NCBI GenBank assembly: GCA_963678675.1
Contig: OY783197.1
Span: 18,470,182 to 18,534,181 of the forward strand
Reading direction: 5' to 3'
DNA length: 64,000 nucleotides
Source of the DNA: Xiphydria camelus
Taxonomy: Eukaryota; Arthropoda; Insecta; Hymenoptera; Xiphydriidae
In this document: piece after piece, positions 1-9,804 of the stretch
Position numbering within the stretch: position 1 is the stretch's first letter
Layout of the letters: each line of letters opens with the position of its first letter
Made by a program: the position numbers and the translations under genes
The notes under the pieces: generated by a model
Seen by the model: the letters and a program-made list of their open reading frames with translations, nothing else
Databases searched by the model: none
Told to the model about the DNA's origin: nothing

Positions 1-14
1 GAACGTTGAACATT

Positions 15-49
15 GCCTCTATATCTATTCTATATATAGATATAGAGGC
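15..49. repeat. AT-rich perfect hairpin
   Basis: Arms starting gcctctatatctat pair with atagatatagaggc, leaving a short loop. It sits alone at the window edge. It could be a transposon end or a simple foldback, and nothing else supports a function. Confidence 0.6.
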
Positions 50-444
50 AACGGTCACCCTGCGTCTCCTCACTGAACTGCGTCCCAACGTTCGCCTGGT
101 CTAACTCGGCACGCATCGGCTCTCTCCGCCACGACTCGATGGTCCCCTTTCATCGAGCCCTAGCTTAACCACTTGCTACTTCACGCTCACTGTATCGGTG
201 TACGAAGCAGTATTTACCCTCATTAATGAAAGCATGAGGATTGATTGATCATTGGTTAGCACGTTTAAAAATAACATTTAAATACCGTTTGTATAGGAAA
301 ATTGTTAGATGTGAAACATCGAAATTCTTCTTTGTAGAAAGTATGCGATAGGAAGGATGGACCACGCATCCGTTGAAAGAATACGTGCGCCAGTGCGCGC
401 ATTTGTATTTATGACTGTGATACCATTAAACGGTACGAACCGTT

Positions 445-1226
445 GTGTCGTATTCCGTTTATCGCGAGACGGAACAGCGACTGATGGCAGAGTTAAGAGA
501 GAGTAAACTAAATGCGCTTTTTGAATTAGACACAACGGTTTGTACCGTTTATTTATTATTAAGTGAAACATGGCTTTCTAACGAAGAAAACGTTCAGTTA
601 CCTAATTTTAATTGTATAGTGCAATTCAAACGACAAAACGTTAGAGCTGCTGGCGTTGCTATATATCAAAACAATAATATTTCACATATTGCAACAAAAC
701 ATGTAGATCTCACAGTACAAAATGCTGCACTAACTCATGTCAATGAAGCAGCTGTTGGCGATCTGTGTGCTTCTCAAATTATAATGGATGATGGAAGAGA
801 ATGTGTTATGGTTGTTGTCTATATTTCACCTAATCAAAAAATCCAAGATATCATTACATTTTTACACCGGGGAATGCTTCCATATAGTCGCCGTGGTTCA
901 ATGTTTTTAACGGAAAATTTACACGAACTACCATTAATGTTAGCAGGTGATTTTAAGGTGAATTTCGCAACAGATGGATCAATTCCGTTGACTTCATTCC
1001 TTCAAGAAGAATTCCATTTGCAAATGAATAATAATCCTCGAGAGATGCTACAACTAGACATGGGACGACAATAGATGCAGTATTCACAAGATTCCTTGAT
1101 AATGTTACATCTAACACTTTCGTCACATATTTCAGTTATCATCAGCCCATTGTCAGTTTAATACCCTCAGAAATAGCCTCGGCTGCTACCATTACTGAGA
1201 TAACTGATGCTAACAATAGAACATAA
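445..1226 (+). pseudogene. Decayed endonuclease/exonuclease/phosphatase (EEP) domain of a Helitron/PIF1-type element
   Basis: The reading frame 445-1074 shows LLLSETWL, then RAAGVAIY, VVYISPNQ and MLAGDF, matching the order of EEP nuclease motifs (the catalytic Asp-Asn of GDFN is seen as Asp-Lys). After about 1045 the similarity continues in another frame, with GTTIDAVF and SYHQPIV in the position of the C-terminal His motif, ending in TAA at 1226. The gene is therefore frameshifted. Its N-terminal part is missing before about 545, where the sequence joins an inverted repeat. EEP domains of this flavour are, from memory of the family, common next to PIF1-like helicase ORFs of insect Helitrons. 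Some non-LTR endonucleases are an alternative. No helicase or replication-initiator part is present here. Confidence 0.6.
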
Positions 1227-1313
1227 TTGTAGAAGTCTGTTAATCTATAATATATTTCTAAATATATCTATTGAAATATATTTATTTTTTGTATATATTT
1301 TGATGCAAATTAA

Positions 1314-1467
1314 TTGCAATCTCAATCTTTGTTTATATTGATTTCCACTTCCTTCATTTTTGTATATATTTTGATGCAAATTTTTGTGTACATTTTGATG
1401 CAAATTAAACAATCATTTTATTTATTGCAATCTCAATCTTTGTTTACATTGATTTCCACTTCCTTCA
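1314..1467. repeat. Two-copy tandem repeat, period 111 bases
   Basis: A 43-base segment starting ttgcaatctcaatctttg at 1314 recurs at 1425 with few changes. Between them lie variants of tttgatgcaaat. The period is divisible by three, which keeps a spurious reading frame open across it. Nothing suggests coding. Confidence 0.7.
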
Positions 1468-1543
1468 ACATACCAACCTTCCTATCGCATAGTTTCAACA
1501 AAGAAGAATTTCGATGTTTCACATCTAACAATTTTTCTATAAA

Positions 1544-2154
1544 AACTGTTTTATACTATTTAATTTTCTATCCACGAAAGTAAGTAGATAACAAACCATA
1601 CAATAAATGTATAATATTAATAAGCTTCATATCACGCTTCAGTTCAATACACAACCGAACTCGGCAATAATAATAACTGACCGCATTCAATCATTTAAAA
1701 AAATGTTTCCAAAGTAACCATGTAACAACTTACGAATCACCAAAGATAATGAAAAAATTATGATAAAAAAAGGAATGAAATCATTACCGCCAAATTAATG
1801 AAAGCAAGTGTGTTGTCAAGGTATGTTGCGTTAATGAGAGAAATAGTACATAATTCCATACAATGGTAAACTTTGCTACAGAGACTAAAAATAATATAGA
1901 GGGAAAAGAAACCAAGAGAGTGCCACTGAAACTGAGAATATATCTTCAGTTAACCACATTGTGGGGGGTCGTGGTAACTGAAATGTAAAAGATCTACCAA
2001 GGAGACCCTGCACGTAGGCAGGAAGAACTTGTATTCCTTCAAAAAGGCGTTGTCAGTTCAACCTGCCAATTTTATACTTTAAACAGTGGTACCCCATCGA
2101 GCACCCTCGCCGTGCGAACTCGTCATGCATGCACCACCATCAACTACCACCACT
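1544..2154. other. Non-coding stretch, nothing recognised
   Basis: AT-rich sequence with stops in all frames and no hairpin, long repeat or splice structure that I can support. Confidence 0.5.
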
Positions 2155-2640
2155 ACCCAGCCCGGCCCCGGCCCCAACCCAGCCCGGTCTCGGCCCCGGC
2201 CCGGCCCAACCCGGCCCAACCCAACCCGGCCCCGACCCAGCCCGGCCCCAAGCCAGCCCGGCCCCAAGCCAGCCCGGCCCCAACCCAGCCCGGCCCCAAC
2301 CCAGCCCTGACACGGCCCTGACACGGTTCGGGCACGGCCCTGACACGGCCCTGACACGGCCCGGGCACGGCCCTGACACGGCCCGGGCACGGCCCTGACA
2401 CGGCCCGGGCACGGCCCTGACACGGCCCGGGCACGGCCCTGACACGGCCCGGGCACGGCCCTGACACGGCCCGGGCACGGCCCTGACACGGCCCGGGCAC
2501 GGCCCTGACACGGCCCGGGCACGGCTCTGACACGGCCCGGGCACGGCCCTGGCCCAGCCCCGGCCCGGCCCAGTTCGGCCCCGGCCCCGTCCCCGGCCCA
2601 ACCCGGCCCCGGCTCGGGCCTCAGCCCAGCCCCAGCCCAG
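2155..2640. repeat. GC-rich minisatellite (22-base unit plus short CCCAGCCCGG-type units)
   Basis: From about 2306 to 2550 the unit cggcccgggcacggccctga plus two bases repeats with exact 22-base spacing, about ten copies. Upstream, 2155-2305 is a shorter irregular repeat of cccggccccaaccca type. Because 22 is not divisible by three, proteins read through the array on either strand repeat every 22 residues and are artefacts. The array ends at a (CAG)8 run at 2638-2661. Confidence 0.85.
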
Positions 2641-2663
2641 CAGCAGCAGCAGCAGCAGCAGAG

Positions 2664-3005
2664 GGCTTCGAGTCCAGTGATTCACCGGCCAAGCAGACTC
2701 TCAGTCGAACGCCACTTGCCACTCCTACAACGGTGCTGCGTAAAATGACCGCCGAGAAGAAACACGAGGGTGCAGATCAATTCGATCGTCATGTAGAACC
2801 AATTCCCTTTCCCGATTTCGCTTTCGTCGTATTAAGCAGCAAAGATGATATGTCAGGCGCCGCTAGAAAAGCCTCTCGGCTCGGCCTCTCGGAGTCATCG
2901 GGCATCATTATTGAGAACGATGCCAATGCTAACAAAGGGGTCTTGACAATTCACGACGATGTATCTACGGTCGAGGCTGTCGCGATGGGCAAGCGTTTGC
3001 CGCAG
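2664..3005 (+). CDS. Unrecognised exon-like open reading segment
   Basis: One plus-strand frame is open from about 2487 to 3095. From about 2664 it reads like real protein, for example SDSPAKQTLSRTP, FPDFAFVVLSSK and GVLTIHDD. A possible acceptor is the AG at 2662-2663 and a possible donor is CAG|GTGGCT after 3005, in phase 0. The first confident Ank2 exon also starts in phase 0, so this could be an upstream Ank2 exon, but I do not recognise the sequence from any ankyrin. It could equally be an exon of a neighbouring gene or a captured gene fragment between a minisatellite and a MITE relic. Start, end and identity are uncertain. Confidence 0.35.
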
Positions 3006-3064
3006 GTGGCTATCGGAGAAAAGAAGTGTAGAGCCCCGAAGAATTACGTGTTTCTCTTTTCTGA

Positions 3065-3440
3065 ATTTTCGTGTGTTTTTTTTCTTAAATATTGAGATCA
3101 TTAGGCAATATCTCAAGCTTTAAAATAAAGAAAAAGTATTAAAAAATTTCAATGTTTCACTAAGAAAACGTTAATTTTTAACTAGGGTGTACGGTAAACC
3201 CCACACTGAGAAAAAAAAAGATTAAAATTTATTCTGTTAGAAGGGTAATCTGAGTACGAAAGGTAAAACAGATCAAAAATTATCCTTCCAGGGTATAAAA
3301 TTTAACCTTCCTTAGGATAATTTTTGATCTATTTTACCTTTCGTACTCAGATTATCCTTCTAACAGAATAATTGTTAATCTTTTTTTTCTCAGTGCAGGT
3401 GATCTTTCATGTTTCAAAAACCTACGTGAGTAACGAAGGG
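3065..3440 (-). mobile_element. Relic of the TTAA/CCCT-ended (piggyBac-like) MITE, interrupted by a foldback element
   Basis: The segments around 3085-3203 and 3396-3438 are the reverse complement of the left part of the elements at 14142 and 17346 (shared gagatcattaggcaatatctc, aaaacgttaattttt, cctacgtgagtaacgaaggg). The copy is partial, and its outer TTAA has become TTAG. Confidence 0.7.
3204..3395. mobile_element. 192-base palindromic foldback MITE
   Basis: Starts CACTGAGAAAAAAAAAG and ends with the near-exact reverse complement. Almost the whole element is two arms (about 85 bases each, containing aatctgagtacgaaaggtaaaa and its complement). It is inserted in the MITE relic 3065-3440, with CA on both sides (3202-3203 and 3396-3397), consistent with a 2-base target duplication. 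Confidence 0.8.
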
Positions 3441-3800
3441 TTAGCGATAAGTTCGCGAGAAAAATTCAATCGATCGATCAATTTCTACCCTTTTTTTTTT
3501 AATTACCACCGCACCGACTATTTCCTCTTTGCCTGTTTATTTGCGAGACAAGCTGCCGCTGTCTTCGCACTCCAGTCACGTTCCTCTCACGGTGACGTAC
3601 AAGGGAGCGCGATAATTACAAACGTCCCGTAAATGGGACGAGCCTAAATTCGCGCGTGTACACGTTCGCTGTTTATTACATGCGCGCCTTTTCTTTTTTC
3701 TCGCCACGCAGACACGACAACGAGCGATTTAACGGTATCGCGATTCGATGATCATTTTGACGATTGTCGCTTACGTAATCTTTTTCTTATTCGTTTTCAG

Positions 3801-3902
3801 AGCGACCCCAGTACCGCATTTTTGAGAGCGGCGAGAGCGGGACAATTGGAGAAGGTTTTGGAGTACTTAAAATCCGGCGTCGACATCAACGCTTCTAACG
3901 CT
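3801..3902 (+). CDS. Ank2: Ank2 exon: ankyrin repeat 1
   Basis: Acceptor tcgttttcag, then AGC GAC CCC; donor GCT|GTGAGT. Thirty-four codons containing [18 protein letters not shown], the usual capping first repeat of ankyrins. Phase 0 at both ends. There is no in-frame Met before it, so an upstream coding exon must exist. Confidence 0.93.
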
Positions 3903-4920
3903 GTGAGTTTTTATCGAATTTTTTTTCATTCGTCTCGTCTCACTCCGTCGGCGAATTCAGTCTTGCTTTTGGGAGCAATTTCTGCGAACTTAATTACTCT
4001 GGAAAATTTAAGTCGCATCGAGTTATGACGAAAGAAACACTTAGCCGGCAATTGAGACCCTCGGCTGGCTTTCGCGTGGGCGTGACGGGGTTGAGAAGTG
4101 GCCTTGGAGCCGAAAGGGGCGGTGGTTTTGATGTGCTCTACGATTCTCATCCCTCCGAACGCGCGCCTTTCGAGCTCCGACCACTCCCCCTTCGTCGAGT
4201 GCCTCACGGCGCGAGTATAATCGCGTAAGCGGCGGTGTTTAAATGAAATCCCTTTATTTTGACTTCATCAAGAGCATCAAAGGGCGAGAGGTCGGCTCGC
4301 TGCGGTACTCAATTTCGTTCGTTTCGGTGAAATATTGGTCCACGTTCAATATACAGGGTGTTCTCAAACTTCTGCCCCAGAGGGGAAAACCCTATGCTCA
4401 TTAAAAAATTACGAGCACAATGCAATTGATTTTATTGAAATCCGTTAAGAATTTACGGAGAAATTAATTATTATAAAGTAATTAATATTTTGAATGTATT
4501 CGGCATTGATGACGTCATAGAAGATAATCGCAATTGCTATCGTTATTATAAACATTATCTTCATGAGTCTTGATATATCGTCATCAATGCCGAATAAATT
4601 CAAAATATTAATTACTTTTTAATAATTAATTTCAATAAAATCAATTGCATTATGTTCGTAATTTTTTAATGAACAGGGTTTTCCTGTGGGTCAGAGGTTT
4701 GAGAACACCCGGTATATTGAATTATTTAGAATGTGTCTAGAAATGGAGTTTATCTTTATTTGCTTATGCACTACTAACAGGGTTTGACGATATAATTTAA
4801 GAAGATAATTATTAAGAGCTTTAAGAAGAAGAAAAAATTAGGAGTTTTCGTACAATTAAGAAAAGTGTAGTAATAACTATAAATTCGAATCAATCCTGTA
4901 CCATATCCCTTTAATTTCAG
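3903..4920. other. Intron with one MITE
   Basis: Apart from the palindromic element at 4354-4712, I see no feature. Short frames at 3926-4228 overlap the exon end on both strands and look like chance. Confidence 0.6.
4354..4712. mobile_element. 359-base palindromic MITE with TA flanks
   Basis: Left end CAGGGTGTTCTCAAACTTCTG and right end CAGAGGTTTGAGAACACCCGG are inverted repeats; most of the element is two arms of about 165 bases (shared attcggcattgatgacg, aattgatttta). TA dinucleotides flank both ends, as expected for Tc1/mariner mobilisation. No coding capacity. Confidence 0.8.
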
Positions 4921-5053
4921 AACGGCTTAAATGCTTTGCACCTGGCCGCCAAAGACGGTCATATAGAAATCGTAAAGGAACTATTAACGCGAGGTGCCAT
5001 CGTCGATGCAGCCACTAAGAAAGGAAACACAGCGTTACACATCGCCTCTCTTG
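4921..5053 (+). CDS. Ank2: Ank2 exon: ankyrin repeat 2 and start of 3
   Basis: Acceptor ttaatttcag; donor CTTG|GTAAAT. Encodes [14 protein letters not shown] and [10 protein letters not shown]. Enters in phase 0 and leaves in phase 1. Confidence 0.95.
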
Positions 5054-5712
5054 GTAAATATTGATATCAATTCGTAGCTATTTATCCATGATGGCCACTC
5101 AACTGGAAAACCGGGAAATGTCAGGGAATTTTTAATAGATCCAGAGGGTTTTGGAAATTCTTTTCTTTGATTATTTTATATTATTATACATTTGTAAAAT
5201 AACTTCGATTAAAATTATTATACCATATGAACCTAATCCCGAGCAGTAATAAGCTATTGAAATATAGAGAAAAATGTATCCATATATTTTTAAATTGTAA
5301 TTTACGTAAGTGCAGCCATCTGTGTATTTATATTGTTTTCATACTCATATAATTCATATAAACGCTTGCGTGATAAGTGACAACTGCAACATATTTCAGG
5401 ATTATTTGGTATACATGTATGTGTAATAATTTTGGTATGTCAGTTCTATCCTTCAGACGATTATCGATACAAACATGAAATATCCTGTTACGACAAACAC
5501 GCAATCATTTTTTGGTATATATCAACTATATTATTGCAGCCATTTCAATTGTTTCTTCGCATCTCGCAAATTAAAAAGTCAGGGAAAAATAGTACCTAAT
5601 CTCAGTCGGGGAAACCGGGAAAGGTCAGGGAATTTTATGAGCAGAATTGTGTGGCCACCTTCTTGTCGCTAAAAAAAATGAGGAGAAATTCGAAACAATG
5701 AATTCCTTCCAG
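5054..5712. other. Intron with a possible decayed repeat
   Basis: The string aaccgggaaa(t/g)gtcagggaatttt occurs at about 5110 and again at about 5612, between tggccac-type ends near 5090 and 5655. It may be an old DNA-transposon remnant. Otherwise AT-rich and featureless. Confidence 0.35.
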
Positions 5713-5876
5713 CCGGACAAGAAGAGGTGGTGCAATTGCTCGTGCAGCGCGGTGCCTCGGTCAACGCGCAATCGCAAAATGGATTCACACCTCTTTACAT
5801 GGCCGCGCAGGAGAACCACGACTCCGTCGTCAAGTTCCTGCTCAGCAAGGGTGCTAATCAGACGCTCGCTACCGAG
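5713..5876 (+). CDS. Ank2: Ank2 exon: ankyrin repeats 3-4
   Basis: Acceptor aattccttccag; donor GAG|GTGAGT. The split codon from the previous exon completes Ala in [10 protein letters not shown]. It contains [14 protein letters not shown], a repeat nearly invariant among ankyrins. Confidence 0.95.
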
Positions 5877-5957
5877 GTGAGTTAGCTCCGAGGCAAGAAC
5901 TCCGACGGAAAGCCGCTTTCGCGTCGCTGACCGAACCCTTTTCCGACGTGCCTCCAG

Positions 5958-6113
5958 GATGGGTTCACCCCGCTGGCAGTGGCGATGCAGCAGGGTCACG
6001 ACAAGGTGGTCGCTGTTCTCCTGGAGAGTGACACGAGAGGCAAAGTCCGCTTACCCGCCCTCCACATTGCCGCTAAGAAAGACGACTGCAAAGCCGCTGC
6101 ACTGCTTTTACAA
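5958..6113 (+). CDS. Ank2: Ank2 exon: ankyrin repeats 5-6
   Basis: Acceptor gcctccag; donor [27 protein letters not shown] followed by [17 protein letters not shown], the diagnostic degenerate repeat pair of animal ankyrins, which lacks a full finger loop. Confidence 0.96.
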
Positions 6114-6208
6114 GTAAGACACGAGAGTAACGCAACGAGATCGCACGCAGGTCCGGTCATTGCAAACGAGTCCAGTGTTTCTACTTCGCGTTTTTCTTCC
6201 CCGGACAG

Positions 6209-6337
6209 AACGATCACAATCCCGACGTGACATCGAAGAGTGGATTCACGCCACTTCACATCGCCGCTCATTACGGCAACGATCGAATCGCTTCTCTGCT
6301 TTACGAAAAAGGGGCCGATGTTAATTTCGCGGCGAAG
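6209..6337 (+). CDS. Ank2: Ank2 exon: ankyrin repeats 6-7
   Basis: Acceptor ccggacag; donor [29 protein letters not shown] continues the repeat solenoid. Phase 0 at both ends, 43 codons. Confidence 0.95.
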
Positions 6338-6425
6338 GTAAGCTCTTGATTGAATACGTCGTTCGTCGATCGTGGTAAATGACGGTTCTAAATTTTCTCT
6401 CTCTTCTCTCTCTCTCATCCAATAG

Positions 6426-6623
6426 CACAATATCACGCCAATGCACGTGGCGGCGAAATGGGGAAAGATCAAAATGGTCAATCTCCTCATGAGCAAAGGC
6501 GCGAATATCGAGGCGAAAACGAGGGACGGCTTGACGCCGCTACACTGCGCCGCCAGATCGGGGCATCACGAGGTCGTCGATATCCTAATCGAAAAGGGAG
6601 CCCCGATCGGCTCGAAAACGAAA
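6426..6623 (+). CDS. Ank2: Ank2 exon: ankyrin repeats 8-9
   Basis: Acceptor tccaatag after a long pyrimidine run; donor AAA|GTAAGC. Exactly 66 codons, two repeats of 33, which is a common exon size in ankyrin genes. Contains [13 protein letters not shown] and [14 protein letters not shown]. Confidence 0.96.
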
Positions 6624-6708
6624 GTAAGCGCGCTCGGAAAAGAAAATAGCGAGAAATAGCTTTCGCCTATACTATTGTTCCTTTCTAATCGTGACTCACT
6701 CGCGACAG

Positions 6709-7005
6709 AACGGACTGGCACCCCTACACATGGCTTCTCAAGGAGATCACGTAGACGCCGCACGAATTCTCCTCTATCATCGGGCGCCGGTCGACGAAGT
6801 TACGGTCGATTATTTAACGGCTCTGCACGTGGCGGCCCATTGCGGACACGTTCGCGTGGCGAAGCTTCTCCTCGACAGAAACGCCGATCCCAACGCCAGA
6901 GCGCTCAACGGGTTCACGCCTCTTCACATCGCCTGCAAGAAGAACCGGATAAAGGTCGTCGAGTTGTTGCTGAAGCACAAGGCCAGCATCGAGGCGACGA
7001 CCGAG
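6709..7005 (+). CDS. Ank2: Ank2 exon: ankyrin repeats 10-12
   Basis: Acceptor cgcgacag; donor GAG|GTGAGG. Ninety-nine codons, three repeats. Includes [20 protein letters not shown] and [14 protein letters not shown], part of the groove that in vertebrate ankyrins binds membrane proteins. Confidence 0.96.
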
Positions 7006-7103
7006 GTGAGGAATCGGTGATGTTACGGGTTTCGGCAACGAAAAAAAATACTACCTGACAATTCGCAGCGCGTTGTCATTGCTTTTCCCGCCTCTCATTC
7101 CAG

Positions 7104-7301
7104 TCCGGTTTGACACCCTTGCACGTGGCGAGTTTCATGGGGTGCATGAACATCGTCATCTATCTGCTGCAACACGAAGCCTCGCCGGACATTCCCACGG
7201 TGAGAGGCGAGACGCCGCTGCACCTGGCCGCCAGGGCGAATCAGACGGACATCATCAGGATACTGCTGAGGAACGGCGCTCAGGTCGACGCTCGAGCGAG
7301 G
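7104..7301 (+). CDS. Ank2: Ank2 exon: ankyrin repeats 13-14
   Basis: Acceptor cattccag; donor [27 protein letters not shown] and [20 protein letters not shown]. Sixty-six codons in phase 0. Confidence 0.96.
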
Positions 7302-7392
7302 GTAGGTCATCGCGACTTTTTGCACGCGTTTCTTGTATTTAAAGAGCATTCCCGCGTCGACGTGAGATTAATCGTCTTCGAATCAATCGCAG

Positions 7393-7539
7393 GAGGAGCA
7401 AACGCCGCTGCACGTCGCGTCTCGTCTGGGCAACGTTGACATCGTCATGCTCTTGCGTCAACACGGAGCCGATGTCGATGCCACGACGAAGGACTTGTAT
7501 ACGCCGCTTCACATAGCCGCGAAAGAAGGACAGGAGGAG
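7393..7539 (+). CDS. Ank2: Ank2 exon: ankyrin repeats 15-16
   Basis: Acceptor aatcgcag; donor [29 protein letters not shown] then [14 protein letters not shown]. Repeat 16 is split by the following intron. Confidence 0.95.
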
Positions 7540-8278
7540 GTGAGAGGAGTAGTTCTTCGTTCAGTGTCAATTGATCGTTTCTGCGCTTATTACTACACTC
7601 CGCAAAGGAATTAAGGGATCATTTAAATTGCGCAAAAAAGAAGGCCGTATTTTTATAACAAATTATACAATCTCGATCACCGACGAGGCTTTTAAAGTTT
7701 CAGCGTCCAGAATTTTGTCTCGCTTTTCAAACCTTTCATTGATTTCGCGGTTCAATTGAAAAGCGATACCTGACAACCGAAACGATTTTTCTTCAACTTT
7801 GGCAAAGGCACGCGGAGTGCAAACAAATTATAGCCGAGTTTCGTGCACTGCGTTGTGAAGCAGGTTTCCGCTTCGGCACTGAATAACTCGGTGAAAAAAA
7901 AAAAATCGTAGAATGACTCGCAAAACAGCAAATTAAAGAAGAAAAGCTATGCTTTGCAATGCAGTAAACGAAACTTAGCTGCGATTTTTCCCGCACTCCG
8001 TGTGTCTTGCCAAAGTTGAAGATAAATCGTTTCATTTGTCAGGTGTCGTTTTCAGTTACATAACTTTGAAATCAATAAAGATTTTGAAAATCCGAGAAAA
8101 GATTCTCGAAGCAGAAACTTTAGCCTTCAAAATGCTCATTGGCGACCGAGATTGCATCATTTTTGACAAGGACAAAACCAGTTTAAAACGGTCTTCTTGT
8201 TCGCAGAATATAAGTGATCCTTTAATTCTTTCGCGAAGTGTATTTTCCCAGTTCGTCACGATTAATTGAACTTTGCAG
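7540..8278. other. Intron largely made of an imperfect inverted repeat
   Basis: See the palindromic element at 7597-8255. The rest is ordinary intron edge sequence. Confidence 0.6.
7597..8255. mobile_element. Imperfect palindromic element, arms about 230-300 bases
   Basis: The arm at 7600-7830 (gcaaaggaattaagggatca ... ttcttcaactttggcaa) is the diverged reverse complement of 8000-8250 (ttgccaaagttgaagataaa ... aagtgatcctttaattctt). The centre (about 7840-8000) is unique. It resembles an old foldback or MITE; ends and target duplication are unclear. Transcribed as part of the intron, it could form a long hairpin. Confidence 0.65.
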
Positions 8279-8428
8279 GTCGCATCAGTTCTCTTAGAAA
8301 ACGACGCCTCGCTCACGGCAACTACCAAGAAGGGCTTTACACCCTTGCATCTGGCAGCTAAATACGGTAATATGAACGTGGCGAGATTGCTCTTGCAGAA
8401 GGACGCACCGGTAGACGCTCAGGGAAAG
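8279..8428 (+). CDS. Ank2: Ank2 exon: ankyrin repeats 16-17
   Basis: Acceptor gaactttgcag; donor [26 protein letters not shown] completes repeat 16, then [17 protein letters not shown]. Confidence 0.95.
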
Positions 8429-8702
8429 GTAAATCGTCGTTTTTCCCCACCCCTCTCGATTGGCTTTCTTTGACTTCCCTCTTCCCTCTAACTTTCGTCG
8501 CAGTTGTGTTTCGATTATATCTTATTTTCGATAACGCCTCTTTGCGATTATACGTTGAAATCCCTCGTTATACTTCACGAAGGGACTCGCTGTTCGTTGA
8601 TTTTTGAGGAGACATTTTCGCATTTCATAGCTGAACGACAATAACGTCAAGTATCTTCATAAATTGTTCATTTTTGTCATGTGCTAACTATAACAAACGA
8701 AG

Positions 8703-8843
8703 AACGGGGTAACACCGCTTCACGTGGCGTCGCATTACGATCACCAAAACGTGGCGTTGCTCTTGCTCGACAAGGGAGCATCACCCCACGCGATGGCTAA
8801 GAACGGTCACACACCGCTGCACATCGCCGCCCGCAAAAATCAG
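8703..8843 (+). CDS. Ank2: Ank2 exon: ankyrin repeats 18-19
   Basis: The acceptor aacaaacgaag has a weak pyrimidine tract, but frame and homology ([34 protein letters not shown]) fix it. Donor CAG|GTAGGT. Forty-seven codons. Confidence 0.94.
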
Positions 8844-8958
8844 GTAGGTTCTACGAGGGAACTCTGCGTTTCAAACCCGCGGAAGTCGACGCGGGGTACT
8901 TGAAAGAAATGCGCGGTATTGAGTGAAAAGCTTCATTCGGCTCTTCGATTATCGTCAG

Positions 8959-9114
8959 ATGGACATCGCAACGACGCTGTTGGAATACGGAGCCAAGGCG
9001 AACGCGGAATCCAAAGCAGGCTTCACGCCGTTGCACTTGAGCGCGCAGGAGGGCCACACGGACATGTCCACGCTGCTCATCGAACACAAAGCCGATACGA
9101 ATCACAAAGCGAAG
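8959..9114 (+). CDS. Ank2: Ank2 exon: ankyrin repeats 19-20
   Basis: Acceptor ttatcgtcag; donor [28 protein letters not shown] then [17 protein letters not shown]. Confidence 0.95.
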
Positions 9115-9192
9115 GTACGAGACCGAGATGTCGCGATTCGCCGAAATTGCGGTAGGAATCGAGTACAGAAATTCTGTTGCATTATGTTTCAG

Positions 9193-9291
9193 AACGGATT
9201 GACGCCTCTGCATCTGTGCGCCCAAGAAGACAAGGTCAACGTCGCCTCCATCCTCGTGAAGAACGGAGCGGAGATCGACTCGAAAACGAAG
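9193..9291 (+). CDS. Ank2: Ank2 exon: ankyrin repeat 21
   Basis: Acceptor ttatgtttcag; donor AAG|GTACGA. Exactly 33 codons, a single repeat [18 protein letters not shown]. Confidence 0.96.
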
Positions 9292-9525
9292 GTACGACCC
9301 GTAGAAACGACCTTCCGAATTCCAATCTCCGTCGAAGCTCTTTGCTCGCCGCCTTGAGCGCGTCACGCAATTGTCACGGAACGTATAACAGGCGTCTTAA
9401 TTGCTCTCGTAACCGCTCTACTTACGAACGTTGATCCTGCCACTGAACGCGATTCCATTCAGTTCGAAATTGTCCGTTGGTTCGCGTCGTTTCGCCGCTA
9501 ATGTTGTTGCTTGATCGAAAAACAG

Positions 9526-9723
9526 GCCGGCTACACGCCCTTGCACGTGGCAGCGCACTTCGGGCAGGCGGCTATGGTGCGATTCCTGCTGAGGTCCGGT
9601 GCCGCGGTGGACAGCAGCACCGGTGCCGGTTACACGCCGTTGCATCAAGCGGCTCAGCAGGGTCACACGCTGGTCATCAATCTGCTTCTCGAGAGCAAGG
9701 CGAAACCCAACGCGGTTACGAAC
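9526..9723 (+). CDS. Ank2: Ank2 exon: ankyrin repeats 22-23
   Basis: Acceptor gaaaaacag; donor [29 protein letters not shown] and [20 protein letters not shown], 66 codons. Confidence 0.96.
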
Positions 9724-9804
9724 GTGAGTAAATCGTTTCCTTCGAGTGTCCGCGCGATGATTATTCGCCCGAGAAACGGAGATAACGCGTTTTTATCGCA
9801 TCAG

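Larger units (their letters stand above)
290..1543. mobile_element. Block bounded by long inverted repeats, enclosing an EEP-nuclease relic
   Basis: Positions 298-335 and 1498-1535 are a perfect 38-base inverted repeat, extendable to about 46 bases with a mismatch. They bracket about 1.2 kb that contains the decayed endonuclease reading frame and a two-copy tandem repeat. A second, 22-base inverted pair lies inside at 428-449 and 529-550. This could be a foldback or non-autonomous element that captured a transposon-encoded domain, or a rearranged Helitron copy. No flanking duplication could be recognised. Confidence 0.5.

Noticed and set aside
1314..1583. 89-codon frame over the 111-base tandem repeat
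   Set aside because: Kept open only because the period is divisible by three; the peptide is low-complexity hydrophobic with no homology.
2079..2685. Pro/Arg/Gly-rich frames on both strands over the minisatellite
   Set aside because: They repeat every 22 residues as dictated by a 22-base DNA unit, are present in several frames at once and carry no domain.
3926..4228. Overlapping frames on both strands after the first ankyrin exon
   Set aside because: No motif or splice support; they run through a good donor that fits the ankyrin frame.
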